This document shows, piece after piece, positions 22,983 through 28,756 of a stretch of DNA of 28,756 nt. Position numbers and translations under genes: made by a program. How positions within the stretch are numbered: the stretch's first letter is position 1; each line of letters starts with the position of its first letter. Below the pieces are notes generated by a model. That model saw nothing but the letters and a program-made list of their open reading frames with translations. It was not told the origin of the DNA and ran no database searches. Origin of the DNA: a virus; IMG/VR virus record IMGVR_UViG_3300031997_000047, positions 1-28,756 of that record; one strand, written 5' to 3'.

Positions 22983-23158
22983 GTTCTACCCTTTCTTGCC
23001 GGGCCCACCCGATCGAGAGCCCGTTTGATTTTCCCCCACGCCTTGGAAGCTCGCTCTGCCGTGACCTTCTGCCCCATGCACTGAAGGGCCAGGATGTGGC
23101 TTCCCAGGAAGCCCAAGAACCAGCGCGCCTCCTCCTCAGTCAGGGTCAGGCGGATCAC
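22979..23158 (-). CDS. Small basic helical protein (59 aa)
   Basis: A GTG at 23158 overlaps the stop of the upstream gene in GTGA, giving a protein that begins MIRLTLTEEEARWFLGFLG. A longer frame to 23257 exists but overlaps the neighbour and encodes an unlikely leader. The protein is helical, with the basic tail DRVGPARKGRT, and its stop overlaps the next ATG. It has no motif that I recognise. Confidence 0.65.
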   Translation of the reverse strand: MIRLTLTEEEARWFLGFLGSHILALQCMGQKVTAERASKAWGKIKRALDRVGPARKGRT

Positions 23159-23466
23159 GGCAGCTCCGTGGGGCAGGTGCTCACCTTCCCCTCGCGGGTG
23201 AACTTGGGTGCAAGCGCGACCACCCGATGGGGGCCTCCCCCTTCGTCCATCCACCAATACTCCACGCCCTCCAGGCAGAGCACCTTCATTTCTTCAAGGG
23301 CTTTGTACTTGACCGCGACCGCCCGGGGCTCGAGCGTCTCCTTCTTGACGGGTCCGCACTCCCCACTTCCCAGGCACAGAAACGCCGAGAACGCCAGCAC
23401 AAGCACCAAGAACACCTTGGTCGGCATCATGTCGGGCACGTCGTCGTAGGGATACTCCAGGCTCAC
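23155..23466 (-). CDS. Exported small protein with N-terminal signal (103 aa)
   Basis: The GTG at 23466 lies in a GTGA overlap and has GGGAGGGGAG upstream. The first 12 residues precede a hydrophobic signal-like stretch (KVFLVLVLAFSAFLCLG) and then SGECGPVKKE. The Cys might be lipidated, but the residues before it do not fit the usual lipobox. A start at MMPTKV (23430) would give a more classical signal peptide but has no ribosome binding site. The mature part contains CLEGVEYWWMDEGGGPHRV. Together with the upstream single-span coiled-coil protein it could be an outer spanin partner. This is a context guess. Confidence 0.62.
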   Translation of the reverse strand: MSLEYPYDDVPDMMPTKVFLVLVLAFSAFLCLGSGECGPVKKETLEPRAVAVKYKALEEMKVLCLEGVEYWWMDEGGGPHRVVALAPKFTREGKVSTCPTELP

Positions 23467-23807
23467 GGCTCCCCTCCCATCGCCAGGGTGCCACGGGTGC
23501 GATCGTAGGCGGTCAGCAGCACGTTCAGCGCGCTCAGCTGCTCGTTGGACCTTCCCAACCCCAGCCGAACCACGAGTCCTTGAAGGGCGTCCCGATAGGC
23601 CAAGCACAAGCCGGCACGGGTTGCCCCCAGTTCGTCACTCGCCTCCCGGTACTTCCGCTCGGTCTGCAGGTTGCCGAGCAGAAGCTCTCTTTGCTCCTCG
23701 AGCAGGGCCAGACGCTCGCTTTGACCGGAGACGGCCCCGAGCAGGTAGACCAGGGTCACGAGAAGCCCAAAGGCGAGCACGCCGAACGTGAGGGCCAGCA
23801 TCTTCAT
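23463..23807 (-). CDS. Single-span membrane protein with coiled coil, spanin-like (114 aa)
   Basis: The ATG at 23807 has GGGAGG upstream and overlaps the stop of the small gene before it (ATGA). A hydrophobic segment (LALTFGVLAFGLLVTLVYL) occupies residues 4-26. It is followed by a helical, heptad-rich region (SERLALLEEQRELLLGNLQ, then ERKYREASDELG). This N-in membrane anchor with a periplasmic coiled coil is the shape of Rz-type inner spanins, and the next gene encodes an exported protein. Without an endolysin nearby this remains a proposal. A longer frame to 23975 is a shadow. Confidence 0.63.
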   Translation of the reverse strand: MKMLALTFGVLAFGLLVTLVYLLGAVSGQSERLALLEEQRELLLGNLQTERKYREASDELGATRAGLCLAYRDALQGLVVRLGLGRSNEQLSALNVLLTAYDRTRGTLAMGGEP

Positions 23808-23941
23808 GGAAACCTCCCGCGAATCTTCGCAGCCCGCTTGCGGCGCCAACGAGAAAACCAGATCGCCAGAAGTTGTACGCCCCAGCAGACCCCAACCGCG
23901 GCAACTCCTGCGACGAGAATGTTGCCGACGTCTTCCCACAT
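23804..23941 (-). CDS. Very small membrane protein (45 aa)
   Basis: A complete short gene fits exactly between its neighbours. The ATG at 23941 shares a base with the stop of the upstream gene (TGATG), and the stop overlaps the next ATG (ATGA). The protein begins MWEDVGNILVAGVAAVGVC and has one hydrophobic span followed by a strongly basic tail (SRWRRKRAAKIRGRFP). One span plus a positively charged cytoplasmic end suits small holins or membrane accessory proteins. The fit of both overlaps with an AAGGAAGG-like site upstream supports it as real. Confidence 0.6.
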   Translation of the reverse strand: MWEDVGNILVAGVAAVGVCWGVQLLAIWFSRWRRKRAAKIRGRFP

Positions 23942-24555
23942 CACGCCTTCCTTCGAAAGACAGCGCGCCCGCCATGCCGGCGCACGGTGTTCGCCTTCAA
24001 GTGCTTGCTGCCCTCGGGAAGCGCCTTGCGGTGCAGGGGGCCCGGCTCCAGCTCCATCAGGTCGCAGTCCTTGCCCGCCACCTCCATGAGCTGGTCGAGC
24101 TGCCCGGCTTGCTTCATGATGGCTTGCTTCAGGTCGGTGTTGCTCATCTCGGCGACAAGCAGCCCGCCCGTGATATGGGTCCGGGAGGGCTCCTTCTCCA
24201 CAAAACCGAACTCCTGCCCGCGGGTCACGATCTTGTCGAGGATCTCGCTGCGCGCCCGGATGGCCCCCACAACCGCGGAGGCTTGCTTGCTGCCCGAGAA
24301 GTCCTTCTGAACCGCCAGAAGGTCGTTGATGCAGGCCAGTTGATTGATCACATAGCCCGCATAGACCTCCTCGGTGGTCTGCCCCCGCAACCGTTCGGCC
24401 TCCTTGGCGAGCAGTTCCTCCTTCACCTTGGCGAACTCAGCCAGGGAAAGCCCCATCTGCTCCGCGGCCATCTCGTCGGTCACTCCGCTCGAGAGCAAAG
24501 CCAAGGCCTTCGCCAGTGCTTCCCGCAATCCTTCACCGCTCAATCCCAAAATCAT
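23941..24555 (-). CDS. Probable terminase small subunit (204 aa)
   Basis: The ATG at 24555 has GAGGGAG nine bases upstream. The N-terminus begins MILGLSGEGLREALAKAL. A helix-turn-helix-like segment (SSGVTDEMAAEQMGLSLAE) follows, then long helices (AKVKEELLAKEAERLRG and YAGYVINQLACINDLLAVQ). The segment AVVGAIRARSEILDKIV, then RGQEFGFV, is a stretch I associate with small terminases. The C-terminal tail is basic (KANTVRRHGGRAVFRRKA). Small terminases recognise the packaging site and load TerL. Nine small genes and queC lie between this gene and terL. A longer start at 24618 is less well supported. The role is inferred. Confidence 0.68.
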   Translation of the reverse strand: MILGLSGEGLREALAKALALLSSGVTDEMAAEQMGLSLAEFAKVKEELLAKEAERLRGQTTEEVYAGYVINQLACINDLLAVQKDFSGSKQASAVVGAIRARSEILDKIVTRGQEFGFVEKEPSRTHITGGLLVAEMSNTDLKQAIMKQAGQLDQLMEVAGKDCDLMELEPGPLHRKALPEGSKHLKANTVRRHGGRAVFRRKA

Positions 24556-24686
24556 GCGCGCCACTCCCTCTGCTTCGACTTGCGGCCCAGCTTGGCACCC
24601 CATCCAAGCCCCTGACAACTCTCCGTCAAGCCTTTTTGGCCACTCTCCATGAGAATCAACGGCTTGACCACGTGCAGTTCCTTCCT

Positions 24687-24719
24687 AATTTCAAATTCCC
24701 CCACCGATTTGAATATCGG
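24687..24719. promoter_or_regulatory. AT-rich island with two palindromes upstream of the packaging operon
   Basis: Within a GC-rich genome this short stretch holds AATTTCAAATT (24687-24697, a perfect 5-bp dyad around a central C) and CCGATTTGAATATCGG (24704-24719, 5-bp arms CCGAT/ATCGG). The two share the core ATTTGAA when read on opposite strands. They lie about 130 bases upstream of the probable terS start. This suits an operator, but no sigma-70-type promoter with good -35 and -10 boxes is visible. Confidence 0.4.
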
Positions 24720-25000
24720 AAGATTCTATTCTCTTCTTATTTCCGCCCCTCTACACCCCTTCATGTTCCCGCCCCGGTCTTATGCGGCCCCCAAGGTGCA
24801 ACTTGGGTCAAAACTCGCCCCCAACCCATGAACCCCGGCCCCTGCACCCATTTCTTTCCCTGTTTTGGGCCGTTGATCCCGGCCTAATGAGCGGTGCCAG
24901 GCCATTGCGGAAGCCCTTTTGGCTTGCTCGGGGGCCTTGCGGCTGCTTCCGCGTGCTTGCGCGGGTGCTGCGCTGCGCCTGCACGCCCGCGGAGCGCCCC

Positions 25001-25018
25001 CTGCGCCTTGCGGCGCAG
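25001..25018. repeat. Perfect hairpin, 7-bp stem
   Basis: CTGCGCC, loop TTGC, then GGCGCAG forms a perfect short hairpin in the GC-rich part of the gene-free region. No T-run follows on either strand, so it is not a standard terminator. Confidence 0.5.
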
Positions 25019-25056
25019 CTTGCGGGGGGGCCTGGGGCGTGTTAGCTTCCCCACCC

Positions 25057-25145
25057 GCTGACCAGCGCCACGGTCGGGCACTGCCTGTTAGCCCTGGGAG
25101 CGTACTTTGTGACCAGGCATGGTAACCCCGGGGGCGCTGGTCAGC
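25057..25145. repeat. Nested inverted repeat with perfect 13-bp outer arms
   Basis: GCTGACCAGCGCC at 25057-25069 is mirrored exactly by GGCGCTGGTCAGC at 25133-25145, with 63 bases between them. Inside lies a smaller inverted pair, TGCCTG at 25082-25087 and CAGGCA at 25114-25119. A palindromic CCCCGGGG touches the right arm. The nesting suggests a folded DNA or RNA element about 500 bases upstream of the probable small terminase gene. Confidence 0.65.
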
Positions 25146-25573
25146 TTCTCCTTCCGTCCCTCACTCCGTCCCGCCGCCCCGCTCGAGCCCCCGCTCCCCA
25201 GACGACGGCCAAAACGTCCTGCACCCCCCCGACTTCTGTCCCTGCTCACCGATGAACTCACCCGCCCTCCACCAGGCTCGCCCCCATCGCCAGGTGCCCC
25301 CCCGCCAACGGCATTGCGGTCTACCACTCAACACCTGAGCAGTGCTTTGCCACCCACGATGCCCCTTTCCTCAATTTTTTCATGTGGTTGGGGGTGCCCC
25401 AGCTATCCCTCAAATTAGGAAGGAACGCCCTTTCCCCAATCGTTGCGCGGGGTTGGGGGGCTTGACACTTGTCAAAATTCCGCCCAAGAAACGCAAAAAC
25501 TACCAGTGGGGGGGGGGTGGTTGCATGTAGGTCAAACGGGCTTCTACCAGGGGCGTGCGATCGGGGGGGTGGG

Positions 25574-25630
25574 GGGGGTTGCCTTGCCGTGGGGTGCTGT
25601 AACCCCGGGTGGGGGTTGCCTTGCCGTGGG
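25574..25630. repeat. Two exact 20-bp direct repeats
   Basis: The 20-base unit GGGGGTTGCCTTGCCGTGGG occurs at 25574-25593 and again at 25611-25630, 37 bases apart start to start. GTAACCCCGGG, also found near 25122, lies between them. They are part of the G-rich block. Confidence 0.7.
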
Positions 25631-25700
25631 TGGTTGCACCTGCACCCTGCACGCGCTGCAACCGCACCCTGGGGCGTCCCTGGCGTCCTTTGTGTCCCTG

Positions 25701-25740
25701 GGGTGTTTGGTGCTTCCCTGGGGTGTTTGGTGCTTCCCTG
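25701..25740. repeat. Tandem repeat, two exact 20-bp copies
   Basis: GGGTGTTTGGTGCTTCCCTG occurs twice head to tail (25701-25720 and 25721-25740). The preceding bases (TTTGTGTCCCTG) look like a degenerate partial third copy. It has no coding sense and probably arose by slippage, or serves as a protein-binding iteron. Confidence 0.75.
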
Positions 25741-25868
25741 GGCCCAAGACGCACGGGGGCGCACCTGGGGCGGGTCGGGGTTGGGGGCACCACTTGCACC
25801 CGAGGGTGCAGATCCCCGGGGCACCTGGCTGCGCCAATGGGTCTTGGGGTGCGATCGGTTGGGTGGTT

Positions 25869-25889
25869 GGGTGGGGGGGTTGGGTTGGG
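25869..25889 (+). other. G-quadruplex-type motif
   Basis: On the plus strand GGG-T-GGGGGGG-TT-GGG-TT-GGG meets the classic four-run quadruplex rule with very short loops. Several further runs of four to eight G occur between 25440 and 26460. Folding is predicted from the motif alone. Confidence 0.6.
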
Positions 25890-25932
25890 TGCTTGGGTGC
25901 TTGCTTGGGGGTTGCGGGTGCTTGGCTGAGCG

Positions 25933-25951
25933 CCCCTGGTTACACCAGGGG
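25933..25951. repeat. Perfect hairpin, 8-bp stem and 3-base loop
   Basis: CCCCTGGT, loop TAC, then ACCAGGGG is a perfect hairpin in the G-rich block. The bases after it (TTCTACC on plus, CGCTCAG on minus) lack a T-tract, so a Rho-independent terminator call is weak. It may be a protein site or a transcript-stabilising fold. Confidence 0.5.
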
Positions 25952-26411
25952 TTCTACCACGTGCGTCCCTGGGTGTCAATTCCGGGGTGGGTTGCGGGTG
26001 GAGGTGTGCTTGCGCGGGTGGACTCGGGGCCCCGGGTTGGGTGCTGGTAGAGGGCCGGAAATGCAGGGTTTTGGGGGGTTCTGCGATGCGCGGGGCGGGC
26101 GGTGTGAACCCCTCCCTCCTACTTCCTTCCTAGATTGGCGTCCTGTACAGAATGGCGGTCACGTGTACCTGGTGAGGGGTTGGGTAGATAGGAGGGTGGA
26201 GTACCTTGGGAAGATGACCACCTGCTATACTGCATCCTGACACCTTCGGTCCCTGGTTGTTGGTTGTCCTTCTGGTTGGGTTGGGGTGTTGTTGTTGTGG
26301 GGTTGTTGTGTGCTTGGGGGGTTGCTTTTGATGTCTTGTTTGAAAATACCTTTTGGGGATTGGGGGGAAGCTGGATGCGGGCGGGGGTTTGGAATGGGAA
26401 GGGTGGGGAGG

Positions 26412-27191
26412 TTAGAACTTGGGGGGTTTGAAAGGGGGTGTTGGGGGGCCCAGTTCAAGGGCTTCCAATTCCAAGGAGGTGGTGCTGGGGGAGGGGGTAG
26501 GCTTGGCAAGCGGTGGCAGAAAGCCCAGTTCGCGGGCTGTGAGGTTCCCGTCCTTGGCCCATAACTTGACTTGCCCGGTGAACTGCACGTGGAGGGTTGC
26601 CAGGTTGCGGGCGGGCTCCCGTTCCCAGTCGTACCTGAACACGGAGGTATCGTACAAGCGGATCGTCCAGAGCAAGGGTTCCCTTTTGGTTTCGCTTCTC
26701 CTCCACATCATCACCTCTACTCCCAGCGCCGGCACGTGTTCGCGCAGGGCTTGCTTCAGCAACCCCAGCACGGGAAAGGTGGCCTTGCCCTCCTCGACCG
26801 CCAAGAACATCTCTTGACTGAACAGGCACTCCACATCCAGGATGCTTCGCACTTCAATAGCCCCGGCACGGACAAGCCCAATCCCAGGGGACGACGGCTC
26901 AAGGTACACCCGGTCAAGCCTTGGCCCCGGTCCCACGTACTCGCCGTACCTGACCATCGTCAACTCGGCCTTGCCCCTCCAGGATTCCTTGCCCCTGTCC
27001 CCCGACCATGCGAAGGGTACCTCGGCCTTGACCTCTACCAGCCCCTCCGGTGCCTCGGTCCTCCAGGTTCCCTCGTCGCCCTCCGGGTTGCTCATGGGAT
27101 CCCAAGGTTGGGGCTTCGCTTCCGGGGAAGGCAACCCCGGCACCTTCTCACCCTGCATCCAAGCACGCCACTCCGCAAGGGTGGGGCTCAT
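26412..27191 (-). CDS. Hypothetical phage protein (259 aa)
   Basis: The ATG at 27191 overlaps the upstream stop (ATGA); a longer frame to 27257 is not needed. The protein starts MSPTLAEWRAWMQGEKVPG. It has a Pro/Glu-rich linker, then a strand-rich domain (VEVKAEVPFAWSGDRGKES, AELTMVRYGEYVGPGPRLD), an EVRSILDVECLFSQEM segment, and a second strand-rich domain (LREHVPALGVEVMMWRR, LHVQFTGQVKLWAKDG). The C-terminal 40 residues are Pro-rich and extend into the G-rich DNA block. I do not recognise a family. It is the last and largest gene of the right-hand small-gene cluster. Confidence 0.68.
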   Translation of the reverse strand: MSPTLAEWRAWMQGEKVPGLPSPEAKPQPWDPMSNPEGDEGTWRTEAPEGLVEVKAEVPFAWSGDRGKESWRGKAELTMVRYGEYVGPGPRLDRVYLEPSSPGIGLVRAGAIEVRSILDVECLFSQEMFLAVEEGKATFPVLGLLKQALREHVPALGVEVMMWRRSETKREPLLWTIRLYDTSVFRYDWEREPARNLATLHVQFTGQVKLWAKDGNLTARELGFLPPLAKPTPSPSTTSLELEALELGPPTPPFKPPKF

Positions 27192-27391
27192 GACTTCCCC
27201 CGTTCGCGGGCAATCTTTTCGCGGTAGACGCGGCACTGCTCGGCCAGGTCCTCCCAATCATGCACCCCGAACCCGGGCGAAGTACGGCGCAGCTCCTCCC
27301 TCAAGGCCTTCATGCGCACCACGGACTCCCGGCGCTTGAGGCACTCGTGGCACTGGCACTCAGACTCTCTTGATTTGGCGGGCTCTACCAT
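27188..27391 (-). CDS. Small Cys-containing helical protein (67 aa)
   Basis: The ATG at 27391 (MVEPAKSRESECQCHECLK) has an AAGGGG-like site upstream; a longer frame to 27454 seems less likely. CQCHEC gives three cysteines and a histidine close together, but no second cluster, so metal binding would need a partner. The rest is charged helix (RRESVVRMKALREELRR, YREKIARERGKS). Its start overlaps the end of the previous gene by 32 bases and its stop overlaps the next ATG. Confidence 0.62.
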   Translation of the reverse strand: MVEPAKSRESECQCHECLKRRESVVRMKALREELRRTSPGFGVHDWEDLAEQCRVYREKIARERGKS

Positions 27392-27557
27392 CTTGGATCC
27401 CTTTCCCCTTGCACGCTGGACAAGGCGGGCACCCGTGGGCACCCCGGGCATCAACGTCGCAGTGCCAACCGCGGCCGAGGGACAAGCGCACCGTTCGCGG
27501 GCACGCGGGTGAGCACTGCATCAGCCCGGTCCCGTTGCAGGTGTCGCAGGTGTTCAC
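27360..27557 (-). CDS. Small DnaJ-type zinc-finger-like protein (65 aa)
   Basis: A GTG at 27557 in a GTGA overlap with the upstream stop starts MNTCDTCNGTGLMQCSPAC. Two CxxCxGxG motifs, CDTCNGTG and CPACKGKG, frame a middle with further cysteines (CSPAC, HCDVD). This is the repeat unit of the DnaJ cysteine-rich domain, here as a free-standing two-motif mini-protein. It probably binds one zinc ion. The partner is unknown. A longer frame to 27719 is a shadow of the upstream gene. Confidence 0.66.
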   Translation of the reverse strand: MNTCDTCNGTGLMQCSPACPRTVRLSLGRGWHCDVDARGAHGCPPCPACKGKGIQDGRARQIKRV

Positions 27558-27940
27558 GCCCCCTTTTCCCACTTGGCCTTCGCCCGGTCCAGCACGGCCC
27601 AATCGGGCGCGCCGTTGCGGTACACCTCCTCGAGGAAGGCCAGGTGGCACTTCTCGTGAACCGGGGCCATCACGAACCCGCTGTAGAGTGTGCAGCCGGG
27701 CCGGCTGCAATGGAAACACAGCGGGGGCGTGCCAGGGGGCACCTCTACGGTCAGGCCCAGCTTGGACACCTTCAGGGGCACCGCTTGCTTGGCCTCCTTG
27801 GTCAGGCGGGTCTTGGGCTTGTCCGTGGGTGTACCGAACGCGGCGGGCACCGCCTGCACCTGCTCGGGCTCAGCGGCCGCGGCGGGCTCAACCTTGGGCT
27901 TGTCCTGGGGCGTACCAAAGAGCGTCAGCTGACTGGACAT
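27554..27940 (-). CDS. Hypothetical protein with Pro/Ala-rich repeats and a Cys cluster (128 aa)
   Basis: The ATG at 27940 follows the stop of the upstream gene by three bases. The N-terminus contains an imperfect internal duplication, FGTPQDKPK at about residues 8-16 and FGTPTDKPK near 35, separated by an Ala/Glu/Pro linker. The C-terminal half has CFHCSRPGC and HEKCHLAF, a possible zinc site (Cys, Cys, Cys, His, Cys), then a helix (LDRAKAKWEKGA). The FGTP-x-DKPK repeat may be a short peptide motif that binds a partner. The family is unknown. Confidence 0.66.
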   Translation of the reverse strand: MSSQLTLFGTPQDKPKVEPAAAAEPEQVQAVPAAFGTPTDKPKTRLTKEAKQAVPLKVSKLGLTVEVPPGTPPLCFHCSRPGCTLYSGFVMAPVHEKCHLAFLEEVYRNGAPDWAVLDRAKAKWEKGA

Positions 27941-27943
27941 GGC

Positions 27944-28183
27944 TCACTCCGTTCTCCGGGCCTCGTACCGGACTTCCCACATCGGCGTCACCCGGTACTG
28001 CTCAACCCGGCTGAGGTTGTCCCGCACCTTCACCGTCACCTCAAAGGGCGTGTCCCCGCCGAAGAACTCGGCGGCGAAGTCTTCTGCAGCCCGACGGGCG
28101 TCAACCGCGTGGCGTCCCTTGGCGTCGTCCTCCCGTTCGCTCCTTGGTGCCCATGCGAAGAACACTGGCAGCTCGGCAGTCAT
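27944..28183 (-). CDS. Hypothetical small phage protein (79 aa)
   Basis: The ATG at 28183 overlaps the stop of the preceding small gene (ATGA) and has GGAGGGC upstream. The protein (MTAELPVFFAWAPRSERED, then AVDARRAAEDFAAEFFGGD and FEVTVKVRDNLSRVEQYRV) has a helix-strand-strand pattern ending in EVRYEARRTE. It contains no Cys pair or signal. Its function is unknown. Confidence 0.66.
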   Translation of the reverse strand: MTAELPVFFAWAPRSEREDDAKGRHAVDARRAAEDFAAEFFGGDTPFEVTVKVRDNLSRVEQYRVTPMWEVRYEARRTE

Positions 28184-28311
28184 CGCGGGCCCTCCTTCAG
28201 GTATTGTTGGAACAGGGCCAGCACGCGGCGGGCCAGCGCCCGGTCCTTCCCCTTCACGCTGGCGGGAAGCTTGTGGTAGCCCAGCCTCTCCAGTAGGAAC
28301 CTCGCGTGCAT
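28180..28311 (-). CDS. Very small helical protein (43 aa)
   Basis: This gene follows the upstream TAG directly (TAGATG) and its stop overlaps the next ATG. It encodes MHARFLLERLGYHKLPASV, then a basic helical tail (ARRVLALFQQYLKEGPR). The exact fit to both neighbours supports it. The function is unknown. Confidence 0.55.
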   Translation of the reverse strand: MHARFLLERLGYHKLPASVKGKDRALARRVLALFQQYLKEGPR

Positions 28312-28434
28312 CTAGTCACCCGCTTCCGGCCAGTGGTTCAGCAGGGACACTCCCCACCTCCACCCGTGGGTCATTGAGCAGAAGTGGCCGCATCCGCGAT
28401 AGCCCCACCGGCCGAACCAGACCCGCACGTTCAC
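28312..28434 (-). CDS. Very small Trp/Gly/Cys-rich protein (40 aa)
   Basis: A GTG at 28434 overlaps the upstream stop in GTGA. The product begins MNVRVWFGRWGYRGCGHFC and holds Cys15, His17, Cys19 and His23, a possible small metal site, plus five tryptophans. It ends directly before the next ATG. It is short and could be a chance frame, but the overlap at both ends argues for a gene. Confidence 0.5.
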   Translation of the reverse strand: MNVRVWFGRWGYRGCGHFCSMTHGWRWGVSLLNHWPEAGD

Positions 28435-28619
28435 CCGCCGGTGCGGAATGACCGGCACGGGCGCGTCGAGAGCACCTCAACCACCGTCCCCAGGTCCCCA
28501 ACCTTGTCACCAACCCCAGGCTCCTTCTCCCCTTCCTTGATATTCAATTCGTGGATCACTCGTTCAAGCGGCTTCTTGCAGTACGAACACAGCGGCCGCT
28601 CCAGCTTGGCCTTCGTCAT
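28431..28619 (-). CDS. Small protein with CxxC pair (62 aa)
   Basis: The ATG at 28619 (MTKAKLERPLCSYCKKPLE) lies 28 bases after the stop of the upstream partial gene, with an AAAGGCGGG-like site between. CSYCKK is a single CxxC, and a lone Cys lies near the C-terminus (RPCRSF). A KVGDLGTVVEVLSTRP segment looks like a small SH3-type barrel strand pair. The function is unknown. A longer frame to 28700 would overlap the upstream gene. Confidence 0.62.
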   Translation of the reverse strand: MTKAKLERPLCSYCKKPLERVIHELNIKEGEKEPGVGDKVGDLGTVVEVLSTRPCRSFRTGG

Positions 28620-28647
28620 GGTTCCCGCCTTTCGCTTCCAGGTGGCC

Positions 28648-28756
28648 TCACCGCTCAGGCGCAGCGGGTACCTTGGAGAACTCGAACCTTCCCCCGTCAA
28701 CGTCTACCCCACGTTGATCGGCGGTTGCCAGAGCGTCAGCCTTGGCCTCCTCCTCC
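28648..28756 (-). CDS. C-terminal end of a phage gene, 5' part outside the window
   Basis: A frame open at the right edge ends with TGA at 28648-28650. The visible 35 residues begin EEEAKADALATADQRGVDV and end SKVPAAPER. Acidic then mixed composition gives no family. It is supported by its stop falling just before the ribosome binding site of the next gene. Confidence 0.5.
   Translation of the reverse strand, partial: EEEAKADALATADQRGVDVDGGRFEFSKVPAAPER

Larger units (their letters stand above)
24556..26411 (-). other. Gene-free, repeat-bearing region with G/T-rich plus strand
   Basis: No frame on either strand in these roughly 1.86 kb looks like a gene. Several long open frames exist only because the DNA is biased. 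Their products are Pro/Thr/Arg- or Gly/Trp-rich, have no ribosome binding site of the quality used elsewhere, and overlap each other. The right half (about 25.4-26.4 kb) is strikingly G/T-rich on the plus strand, with long G runs. The left part has an AT-rich island (about 24.68-24.75 kb), a GC-rich stretch of hairpins (24.9-25.15 kb) and a long-range inverted repeat. It separates the small accessory genes from the packaging/head operon, so promoter, packaging site or replication origin functions are all possible. Confidence 0.7.

Noticed and set aside
25574-25740. Repeats as a CRISPR array
   Set aside because: Only two copies of each unit exist, with no regular spacers and no cas gene nearby.
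25933-25951. Hairpin as a Rho-independent terminator
   Set aside because: The stem is good but no T-tract follows on either strand.
25321-25979. Minus-strand Pro/Thr/Arg-rich frames in the gene-free block
   Set aside because: They overlap each other in different frames, lack ribosome binding sites and show only simple-sequence composition.
25443-26240. Plus-strand Gly/Trp-rich frame of 265 codons in the gene-free block
   Set aside because: The frame stays open because the DNA is G/T-rich. Two other frames over the same bases are equally long and equally featureless.
26225-26509. Minus-strand Pro/Asn-rich frame of 94 codons
   Set aside because: It overlaps the 3' end of the 259-residue gene and consists of low-complexity proline-rich sequence.

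Overview
This window is a piece of a tailed double-stranded DNA phage genome (Caudoviricetes), or possibly a prophage. It is GC-rich, and every supported gene lies on the minus strand, so transcription runs from the right end to the left end. The evidence is an ordered head module: probable small terminase, large terminase, PBSX-type portal, MuF/SPP1-gp7-type minor head protein, XkdF-like prohead protease, scaffold, major capsid protein, then neck or fibre-like structural proteins running off the left edge. I see no integrase, tRNA or bacterial housekeeping gene. Strong AGGAGG-type ribosome binding sites, many GTG and a few TTG starts, and repeated 1-4 nt stop/start overlaps point to a compact bacterial virus. 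The host cannot be named from this sequence.

Layout in transcription order. 28.76-26.41 kb: small, tightly coupled genes, several carrying Cys pairs, of unknown function. 26.41-24.56 kb: a gene-free stretch, strongly G/T-rich on the plus strand over much of its length, with tandem and direct repeats, hairpins, a quadruplex-type motif and an AT-rich palindromic island next to the small terminase gene. 24.56-20.1 kb: probable TerS, three small membrane or exported proteins (possible lysis genes), QueC, a small winged-helix-like protein, a membrane HExxH protein and small structural-like genes. 20.1-14.5 kb: TerL, portal, and a MuF protein with a C-terminal HExxH metallopeptidase-like domain. 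14.5-10.5 kb: an 826-residue fusion (2H phosphoesterase, Rossmann methyltransferase-like, nucleotidyltransferase) followed by overlapping queD, queE and folE. 10.5-6.6 kb: one 1301-residue protein joining a DpdA-like DNA transglycosylase, an ATP-dependent DNA ligase, two LigD 3'-phosphoesterase-like segments and the XkdF-type prohead protease. 6.5-0 kb: scaffold, major capsid protein and further structural genes.

How it fits together. FolE, QueD, QueE and QueC make up the full set of dedicated steps from GTP to preQ0. The DpdA-like domain would exchange guanine in DNA for that base. With no QueF or amidotransferase partner in view, the simplest prediction is 7-cyano-7-deazaguanine in the phage DNA, which in other phages protects against restriction. 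The unusual point is that the modifying enzyme and a nick-sealing and end-cleaning toolkit are translated as the N-terminal extension of the capsid maturation protease, and that two more multi-enzyme fusions sit in the same head operon. This suggests enzymes made as capsid-targeted polyproteins, possibly packaged in the head and released by proteolysis. That last step is inference.
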